From contig CM026401.1 in the NCBI GenBank assembly GCA_014843695.1, positions 29,496,562-29,560,561 of the forward strand: a stretch of 64,000 nucleotides of DNA. Reading direction: 5' to 3'. This DNA comes from Archivesica marissinica. Lineage: Eukaryota; Mollusca; Bivalvia; Venerida; Vesicomyidae. Numbering within the stretch: position 1 is the first letter of the stretch; every line of letters begins with the position of its first letter. Shown here piece by piece: positions 55,180 to 64,000 of this stretch. A program made the translations under genes and the position numbers. A model generated the notes under the pieces. That model saw only the letters and a program-made list of their open reading frames with translations. It did not search any database and was not told the DNA's origin.

Positions 55180-58100
55180 TACTTATTAATTTAATACAGA
55201 TCTTTCATCTTATGCTGTAATTTAATACAGATCTTTCATCTTACACTGTAATTTAATACAGATCTTTCATCTTATGCTATAATTTAATACGGATCTTTCA
55301 TCTTACGCTGTAATTTAATAAGGATCTTTCATCTTATGCTATAATTTAATATGGATCTTTCATCCTATGCTGTAATTTAATACGGATCTTTCATCTTACG
55401 CTGTAATTTAATACGGATCTTTCATCTTACGCTGTAATTTAATACAGATATTTCATCTTATGCTGTAATTTAATATGGATATTTCATCTTACGCTGTAAT
55501 TTAATACGCTGTAATTTAATACAGATCTTTCATCTTACACTGTAATTTAATACGGATCTTTCATCTTATGCTATAATTTAATATGGATCTTTCATCTTAC
55601 GCTGTAATTTAATACAGATCTTTCATCTAATGCTATAATTTAATAAGGATCTTTCATCTTATGCTATAATTTAATACGGATCTTTCATCTTATGCTGTAA
55701 TTTAATCAGGATCTTTCATCTTATGCTATAATTTAATACGGATCTTTCATCTTACGCTGTAATCTAATATAGATCTTTCATCTTATGCTATAATTTAATA
55801 TAGATCTTTCATCTTATGCTGTAATTTAATACGGATCTTTCATCTTACGCTGTAATTTAATACGGATCTTTCATCTTACACTGTAATTTAATACAGATAT
55901 TTCATCTTATGCTGTAATTTAATATGCTGTAATTTAATACGGATATTTCATCTTACACTGTAATTTAATACACTGTAATTTAATACAGATCTTTTATCTT
56001 ACGCTGTAATTTAATACAGATCTTTCATCTTATGCTGTAATTTAATACAGATCTTTCATCTTATGCTATAATTTAATATGGATCTTTCATCTTACGCTGT
56101 AATTTAATACAGATCTTTCATCTTATGCTATAATTTAATATGGATCTTTCATCTTATGCTGTAATTTAATACAGATCTTTCATCTTATGCTATAATTTAA
56201 TAAGGATCTTATGCTATAATTTAATACAGATCTTTCATCTTACGCTGTAATTTAATACAGATCTTTCATCTTATGCTATAATTTAATAAGGATCTTTCAT
56301 CTTATGCTATAATTTAATACAGATCTTTCATCTTATGCTATAATTTAATACGGATCTTTCATCTTATGCTATAATATAATAAGGATCTTTCATCTTATGC
56401 TATAATTTAATAAGGATCTTTCATCTTATGCTATAATTTAATAAGGATCTTATGCTATAATTTAATAAGGATCTTTCATCTTATGCTATAATTTAATAAG
56501 GATCTTATGCTATAATTTAATAAGGATCTTTCATCTTATGCTATAATTTAATACAGATCTTTCATCTTATGCTATAATTTAATAAGGATCTTATGCTATA
56601 ATTTAATACGGATCTTTCATCTTATGCTATAATTTAATACAGATCTTTCATCTTATGCTATAATTTAATAAGGATCTTATGCTATAATTTAGTAAGGATC
56701 TTTCATCTTATGCTATAATTTAATACAGATCTTTCATCTTATGCTATAATTTAATAAGATCTTTTCTTATGCTATAATTTAATAAGGATCTTTCATCTTA
56801 TGCTATAATTTAATAAGGTTCTTATGCTATAATTTAATACGGATTTTCATCTTATGCTGTAATTTAATATGGATCTTTCATCTTACGCTGTAATTTAATA
56901 CGGATCTTTCATCTTACGCTGTAATTTAATACAGATCTTTCATCTTACGCTGTAATTTAATACAGATCTTTCATCTTACGCTGTAATTTAATACGCTTAA
57001 TTTAATACAGATCTTTCATCTTACGCTGTAATTTAATACAGATCTTTCATCTTATGCTATAATTTAATACGGATCTTTCATCTTACGCTGTAATTTAATA
57101 CGGATCTTTCATCTTATGCTGTAATTTAATACGGATCTTTCATCTTATGCTGATAATTTAATACGGATCTTTCATCTTATGCTGTAATTTAATCAGGATC
57201 TTTCATCTTATGCTATAATTTAATACGATCTTTCATCTTACGCTGTAATTTAATAGGATCTTTCATCTTATGCTATAATTTAATACAGATCTTTCATCTT
57301 ATGCTGTAATTTAATACGGATCTTTCATCTTATGCTGTAATTTAATACGGATCTTTCATCTTACACTGTAATTTAATACAGATCTTTCATCTTATGCTAT
57401 AATTTAATACAGATCTTTCATCTTATGCTGTAATTTAATACAGATCTTTCATCTTACGCTGTAATTTAATACGGATCTTTCATCTTATGCTGTAATTTAA
57501 TACGGATCTTTCATCTTATGCTATAATTTAATACGGCTCTTTCATCTTACGCTATAATTTAATACGGATCTTTCATCGTATGCTGTAATTTAATACAGAT
57601 CTTTCATCTTACGCTGTAATTTAATACGGATCTTTCATCTTATGCTGTAATTTAATACGGATCTTTCATCTTATGCTATAATTTAATACGGATCTTTCAT
57701 CTTATGCTATAATTTAATACGGATCTTTCATCTTATGCTGTAATTTAATACGGATCTTTCATCTTACGCTGTAATTTAATACGGATCTTTCATCTTACGC
57801 TGTAATTTAATATGTGTTTTTGATCTTTCATCTTATGCTATAATTTAATACGGATCTTTCATCTTATGCTGTAATTTAATACGGATCTTTCATCTTACGC
57901 TGTAATTTAATACAGATCTTTCATCTTATGCTATAATTTAATAAGGATCTTTCATCTTAGGCTATAATTTAATATGGATCTTTCATCTTATGCTGTAATT
58001 TAATACAGATATTTCATCTTATGCTATAATTTAATATGGATCTTTCATCTTACGCTGTAATTTAATACGGAGCTTATGCTGTAATTTAATACAGATCTTT

Positions 58101-61100
58101 CATCTTATGCTATAATTTAATAAGGATCTTTCATCTTATGCTATAATTTAATATGGATCTTTCATCTTATGCTGTAATTTAATAAGGATCTTTCATCTTA
58201 TGCTATAATTTAATATGGATCTTTCATCTTATGCTGTAATTTAATACGGATCTTTCATCTTATGCTGTAATTTAATACAGATCTTTCATCTTATGCTATA
58301 ATTTAATAAGGATCTTTCATCTTATGCTATAATTTAATATGGATCTTTCATCTTATGCTGTAATTTAATAAGGATCTTTCATCTTATGCTATAATTTAAT
58401 ATGGATCTTTCATCTTATGCTGTAATTTAATACGGATCTTTCATCTTACGCTGTAATTTAATACAGATCTTTCATCTTATGCTATAATTTAATATGGATC
58501 TTTCATCTTACGCTGTAATTTAATACGGATCATTCATCTTATGCTGTAATTTAATACAGATCTTTCATCTTATGCTGTAATTTAATACAGATCTTTCATC
58601 TTATGCTATAATTTAATACGGATATTTCATCTTATGCTGTAATTTAATAAGGATCTTTCATCTTATGCTATAATTTAATACAGATCTTTCATCTTATGCT
58701 ATAATTTAATAAGGATCTTTCATCTTATGCTATAATTTAATATGGATCTTTCATCTTATGCTGTAATTTAATAAGGATCTTTCATCTTATGCTATAATTT
58801 AATATGGATCTTTCATCTTATGCTGTAATTTAATACGGATCTTTCATCTTATGCTGTAATTTAATACAGATCTTTCATCTTATGCTATAATTTAATAAGG
58901 ATCTTTCATCTTATGCTATAATTTAATATGGATCTTTCATCTTATGCTGTAATTTAATAAGGATCTTTCATCTTATGCTATAATTTAATATGGATCTTTC
59001 ATCTTATGCTGTAATTTAATACGGATCTTTCGTCTTATGCTGTAATTTAATACAGATCTTTCATCTTATGCTATAATTTAATAAGGATCTTTCATCTTAT
59101 GCTATAATTTAATATGGATCTTTCATCTTATGCTGTAATTTAATAAGGATATTTCATCTTATGCTATAATTTAATATGGATCTTTCATCTTATGCTGTAA
59201 TTTAATACAGATCTTTCATCTTATGCTATAATTTAATATGGATCTTTCATCGTACGCTGTAATTTAATACGGATCATTCATCTTATGCTATAATTTAATA
59301 CAGATCTTTCATCTTATGCTATAATTTAATATGGATCTTTCATCTTACGCAGTAATTTAATACGAATCTTTCATCTTACGCTGTAATTTAATACAGATCT
59401 TTCATCTTATGCTATAATTTAATAAGGATCTTTCATCTTATGCTATAATTTAATATGCATCTTTCAACCTACGCTGTAATTTAATACGGATCTTTCATCT
59501 TATGCTGTAATTTAATACAGATATTTCATCTTATGCTATAATTTAATATGGATCTTTCATCTTACGCTGTAATTTAATAAGGATCTTTCATCTTATGCTA
59601 TAATTTAATATGGATCTTTCATCCTATGCTGTAATTTAATACGGATCTTTCATCTTACGCTGTAATTTAATACAGATCTTTCATCTTACGCTGTAATTTA
59701 ATACAGATATTTTCATCTTACGCTGTAATTTAATATGCTGCAATTTAATACGGATATTTCATCTTACGCTGTAATTTAATACGGATCTTTCATCTTATGC
59801 TGTAATTTAATACAGATCTATCATCTTATGCTATAATTTAATACGGATCATTCATCTTATGCTATAATTTAATACGGCTCTTTCATCTTACGCTATAATT
59901 TAATACGGATCTTTCATCGTATGCTGTAATTTAATACAGATCTTTCATCTTACGCTGTAATTTAATACGGATCTTTCATCTTATGCTGTAATTTAATACA
60001 GATCTATCATCTTATGCTATAATTTAATACAGATCTATCATCTTATGCTATAATTTAATACGGATCTTTCATCTTATGCTGTAATTTAATACAGATCTTT
60101 CATCTTATGCTATAATTTAATATGGATCTTTCATCTTACGCAGTAATTTAATACGAATCTTTCATCTTACGCTGTAATTTAATACAGATCTTTCATCTTA
60201 AGCTATAATTTGATAAGGATCTTTCATCTTATGCTATAATTTAATATGCATCTTTCAACCTACGCTGTAATTTAATACGGATCTTTCATCTTATGCTGTA
60301 ATTTAATACAGATATTTCATCTTATGCTATAATTTAATATGGATCTTTCATCTTACGCTGTAATTTAATAAGGATCTTTCATCTTATGCTATAATTTAAT
60401 ATGGATCTTTCATCCTATGCTGTAATTTAATACGGATCTTTCATCTTACGCTGTAATTTAATACAGATCTTTCATCTTACGCTGTAATTTAATACAGATA
60501 TTTTCATCTTACGCTGTAATTTAATATGCTGCAATTTAATACGGATATTTCATCTTACGCTGTAATTTAATACGGATCTTTCATCTTATGCTGTAATTTA
60601 ATACAGATCTATCATCTTATGCTATAATTTAATACGGATCTTTCATTTTACGCTGTAATTTAATAAGGATCTTTCATCTTATGGTATAATTTAATACAGA
60701 TCTTTCATCTTATGCTGTAATTTAATACGGATCATTCATCTTATGCTATAATTTAATACGGCTCTTTCATCTTACGCTATAATTTAATATGGATCTTTCA
60801 TCGTATGCTGTAATTTAATACAGATCTTTCATCTTACGCTGTAATTTAATACGGATCTTTCATCTTATGCTGTAATTTAATACGGATCATTCATCTTATG
60901 CTATATTTAATACGGCTCTTTCATCTTACGCTATAATTTAATATGGATCTTTCATCGTATGCTGTAATTTAATACAGATCTTTCATCTTACGCTGTAATT
61001 TAATACGGATCTTTCATCTTATGCTGTAATTAATACAGATCTATCATCTTATGCTATAATTTAATACAGATCTATCATCTTATGCTATAATTTAATACGG

Positions 61101-62118
61101 ATCTTTCATCTTATGCTGTAATTTAATACGGATCTTTCATCTTACGCTGTAATTTAATACAGATATTTCATCTTACGCTGTAATTTAATATGCTGTAATT
61201 TAATACAGATCTTCTTTCATCTTATGCTGTAATTTAATACGGATCTTTCATCTTATGCTATAATTTAATATGGATCTTTCATCTTACGCTGTAATTTAAT
61301 ACAGATCTTTCATCTTATGCTATAATTTAATAAGGATCTTTCATCTTAGGCTATAATTTAATATGGATCTTTCATCTTATGCTGTAATTTAATACAGATA
61401 TTCATCTTATGCTATAATTTAATATGGATCTTTCATCTTACGCTGTAATTTAATACGGAGCTTATGCTGTAATTTAATACAGATCTTTCATCTTATGCTA
61501 TAATTTAATAAGGATCTTTCATCTTATGCTATAATTTAATATGGATCTTTCATCTTATGCTGTAATTTAATAAGGATCTTTCATCTTATGCTATAATTTA
61601 ATATGGATCTTTCATCTTATGCTGTAATTTAATATGGATCTTTCATCTTATGCTGTAATTTAATATGGATCTTTCATCTTATGCTATCATTTAATAAGGA
61701 TCTTATGCTATAATTTAATACAGATCTTTCATCTTACGCTGTAATTTAATACAGATCTTTCATCTTATGCTATAATTTAATATGGATCTTTCATCTTACG
61801 CTGTAATTTAATACGGATCATTCATCTTATGCTGTAATTTAATACAGATCTTTCATCTTATGCTGTAATTTAATACAGATCTTTCATCTTACGCTATAAT
61901 TTAATACGGATCTTTCATCTTATGCTATAATTTAATACGGATATTTCATCTTATGCTATAATTTAATATGGATCTTTCATCTTATGCTATAATCTAATAC
62001 GGATCTTTCATCTTACGCTGTAATTTAATACGGATCTTTCATCTTACGCTGTAATTTAATACAGATCTTTCATCTTCTGCTATAATTTAATACGGATATT
62101 TCATCTTCGCTGTAATTT
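55180..62118. repeat. 31-bp satellite, about 220 copies (6.9 kb)
   Basis: Tandem copies of a unit containing GATCTTTCATCTTATGCTG and TAATTTAATACG, with variants (TATGG, AAGG, CACTG). Shortened units such as AAGGATCTTATGC, and rare markers such as GGAGCTTATGC (58070 and 61455), recur, so segments of hundreds of bases have been duplicated. Fills the ARMC9 intron between the exons at 63291 and 54813. Confidence 0.97.
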
Positions 62119-62771
62119 TGCATATTGGATAACCTTAATTTTCAAAAATCACCTTAAACTCTAAACAGAGTTTATCAATTTATTACTGATTACCGATGCC
62201 ATTATGACAGTATTTGTGCTACTGAAATGTGTATTATACCTGCTGTCCAAATTCATTGGTTCATTAATAAGGCCACAGAGTATTAAAGGGTTTGTTACTT
62301 AGATATGAATGTTAACCCATTTATTGCAGTTATTTGCCCTCCACAATACTGTGTACAACCCTGGTTGATATGCTGTGTTTTCCAGTCTGATATTACGTTT
62401 GCTAGTTTGATATGGTCACATGCCTGTATCAAACCAGAAAAAGCTGCATCATAACTAGTTCCTGAGAAAACAACGCATGCAGACTTGGTGCTAGTCTGTT
62501 TACTTCCAGTAGCGTCGCTGCATGCCAAATTTGACAGATAAGATGTTTGTAGTTTCGTGGTAATATTTCAATCATTTTCGTGTATCTAATTCAGTAATTG
62601 TGATTTATTCCTGATAAATGGATAATGGAGAGCATAATTTCGATTATCAAATGTTCAAATTCGGTCTCAGGCTGATATCAAGTTAACTATTATTTTAATA
62701 AATTTCAACATAATAGGGTTAAAATACACAATATGACCATTAAATACAATATTTGAATATAAGAAGTGCTT
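62119..62771. other. ARMC9 intron, unique part
   Basis: A minus-strand open frame of 77 codons (62295-62528) is Cys-rich (ACSDATG, CTQYCGG) but not recognised. It lacks splice signals that fit ARMC9 and may be a transposon fossil. A TTCATTAA-AAGGCCACAGAGTATT piece near 62262 resembles the adjacent 79-bp unit. Confidence 0.4.
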
Positions 62772-63290
62772 TACAGAGTATTCAAGGGTGTAGTCTACTC
62801 TGTGTATTCTGATTACCTGATGTCCTAAGGCACAGGTTCATTAACAAGGCCACAGAGTATTCAAGGGCGTAGTCTACTCTGTGTATTCTGATTACCTGAT
62901 GTCCTAAGGCACAGGTTCATTAACAAGGCTACGGAGTATTCAAGGGCGTAGTCTACTCTGTGTATTCTGATTACCTGATGTCCTAAGGCACAGGTTCATT
63001 AACAAGGCTACGGAGTATTCAAGGGCGTAGTCTACTCTGTGTATTCAGATTACCTGATGTCCTAAGGCACAGGTTCATTAACAAGGCCACGGAGTATTCA
63101 AGGGCGTAGTCTACTCTGTGTATTTTGATTACCTGATGTCCTAAGGCACAGGTTCATTAACAAGGCCACGGAGTATTCAAGGGCGTAGTCTACTCTGTGT
63201 ATTTTGATTACCTGATGTCCTAAGGCACAGGTTCATTAACAAGGCTACGGAGTATTCAAGGGTGTAGTCTACTCTGTGTATTCTGATTAC
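62772..63290. repeat. 79-bp array made of ARMC9 exon end plus splice donor
   Basis: A seven-copy tandem series (six in the intron plus the real exon end). On the minus strand each contains the end of the exon (TTGAATACTCC, GTTAATGAACCTGTGCC, AGGACATCAG) followed by the donor GTAATC and intron sequence AGAATACACAGAGTAGAC. The period is 79 bp, not a multiple of three. Donor copies lie near 62811, 62890, 62969, 63048, 63127 and 63206; the real one is at 63290. Only the 3' half of the exon is included, so no acceptor is copied. Confidence 0.96.
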
Positions 63291-63430
63291 CTGATGTCCT
63301 AAGGCACAGGTTCATTAACAAGGCCACGGAGTATTCGAGGGTGTAGTCAGACAGGGAATCATTGTCTTCGAGGACTTTCACAAGCCATTCTATCAGGCCA
63401 TTCTCTATCATAGAAGTCTGTAACTGACGC
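63291..63430 (-). CDS. ARMC9 armadillo-region exon (most upstream seen)
   Basis: Minus-strand exon of 140 nt, acceptor GTTGTTACAG and donor CAG|GTAATC. The sequence [20 protein letters not shown] is followed by [20 protein letters not shown] and LCLRTSG. The [17 protein letters not shown] block is strongly conserved in ARMC9, and the next exon in the family (LKVLSDLLGH) follows here too. It leaves in phase 1. Upstream exons (LisH domain, coiled coil, first armadillo repeats) must lie to the right of the window. The last 35 or so bases of the exon and its donor are the source of the 79-bp array. Confidence 0.96.
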
Positions 63431-63453
63431 CTGTAACAACAAAAATTGATATA

Positions 63454-63631
63454 CAGTCAAACCTGTGTTAGTGGTACACTCCATTAAGCAGTCAACCTGT
63501 ATTAAGCAGCCAGTTTCCAGATTCCCAATATGTTGTTTTATTATACATTTGACCTCTATTAAGCAGCCACCTGTGCTAAGCAGCCACTTCCTTTGATTCC
63601 CTTCACTGGCTGCTTAAGACAGGTTTGACTG
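63454..63631. mobile_element. Tc1/mariner-type MITE, uninterrupted copy
   Basis: Ends CAGTCAAACCTGTGTTAG and AAGACAGGTTTGACTG, next to TA on both sides. The interior includes CCATTAAGCAGTC and CTATTAAGCAGCC, the unoccupied TTAA sites used by nested elements in other copies. It starts 23 bp upstream of the acceptor of the ARMC9 exon at 63430. Confidence 0.9.
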
Positions 63632-63769
63632 TATAACACAGACAATCAGTGAGGCATACAATGCATATTACAATAATTACAACTTTTTGTATTATCGCGA
63701 TTCTGATTGGCTGAATCAGGTCATGTGTTCACCGTTCATGACCCGATAAAAACAAAATATTAGTCCTTT

Positions 63770-64000
63770 GTATTAACAATAGGGACGTATACAGCGTAAC
63801 AGAGTCTCTAAGGTATAACAATAGGGACGTATACAGCGTAACAGAGTCTCTAAGGTATAACAATAGGGACGTATACAGTGTAACAGAGTCTCTAAGGTAT
63901 AACAATAGGGACGTATACAGCGTAACAGAGTCTCTAAGGTATAACAATAGGGACGTATACAGTGTAACAGAGTCTCTAAGGTATAACAATAGGGACGTAT
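63770..64000. repeat. 42-bp minisatellite running off the window
   Basis: At least five copies of a 42-bp unit containing AACAATAGGGACGTATACAG and AACAGAGTCTCTAAGGTAT. It continues past the right edge. Located in the next upstream ARMC9 intron. The minus-strand frame of 86 codons is a repeat translation. Confidence 0.96.

Overview
The window is eukaryotic and from an animal nuclear genome. Its genes are split by GT-AG introns, the recognisable exons match animal ATAD3 and ARMC9, and it is full of SINEs, MITEs and decayed LINEs. I infer a marine invertebrate, possibly a lophotrochozoan or mollusc, but the species cannot be fixed from sequence alone. By my count, well over half of the known bases lie in tandem repeats (unit 15 to 79 bp), so most long open frames here are repeat artefacts rather than genes.

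Layout: two runs of exactly 1000 N (12452-13451 and 35673-36672) divide the window into three contigs. Contig A (1-12451) holds, on the minus strand, two 3' exons of ARMC9, a nested set of transposons, and one end of a 34-bp satellite. Contig B (13452-35672) holds the first four coding exons of ATAD3 (minus), the last exon of a TTC17-like TPR membrane protein (minus), several SINE families, fossils of LINEs and a pogo-like transposase, and five large minisatellites. Contig C (36673-64000) begins with 11.3 kb of the same 34-bp satellite, followed by five upstream ARMC9 exons (minus), each intron filled by a different minisatellite.

The order of the contigs looks wrong. ARMC9 reads in phase from contig C into contig A. 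Contig A ends, and contig C begins, in the same satellite in the same orientation. Contig B, carrying two genes cut off at its ends, sits between them. The simplest explanation is that A joins directly to C inside one satellite-filled ARMC9 intron and that B belongs elsewhere.

The most unusual biology is that several intronic minisatellites are amplified exon-intron junctions. After ATAD3 exon 4, a 51-bp unit repeats the exon end plus its splice donor about 21 times. After the first ARMC9 exon, a 79-bp unit repeats the exon end plus donor seven times. Before the acidic ARMC9 exon, a 42-bp unit repeats the acceptor junction about 50 times, and the eight copies nearest the real acceptor have lost the AG. 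These arrays place many decoy splice sites beside real ones.

Functionally, ATAD3 is a mitochondrial inner-membrane AAA+ protein, ARMC9 a ciliary basal-body/tip protein, and the TTC17-like protein a TPR protein with a C-terminal membrane segment. Nothing in the sequence suggests that the three act together.
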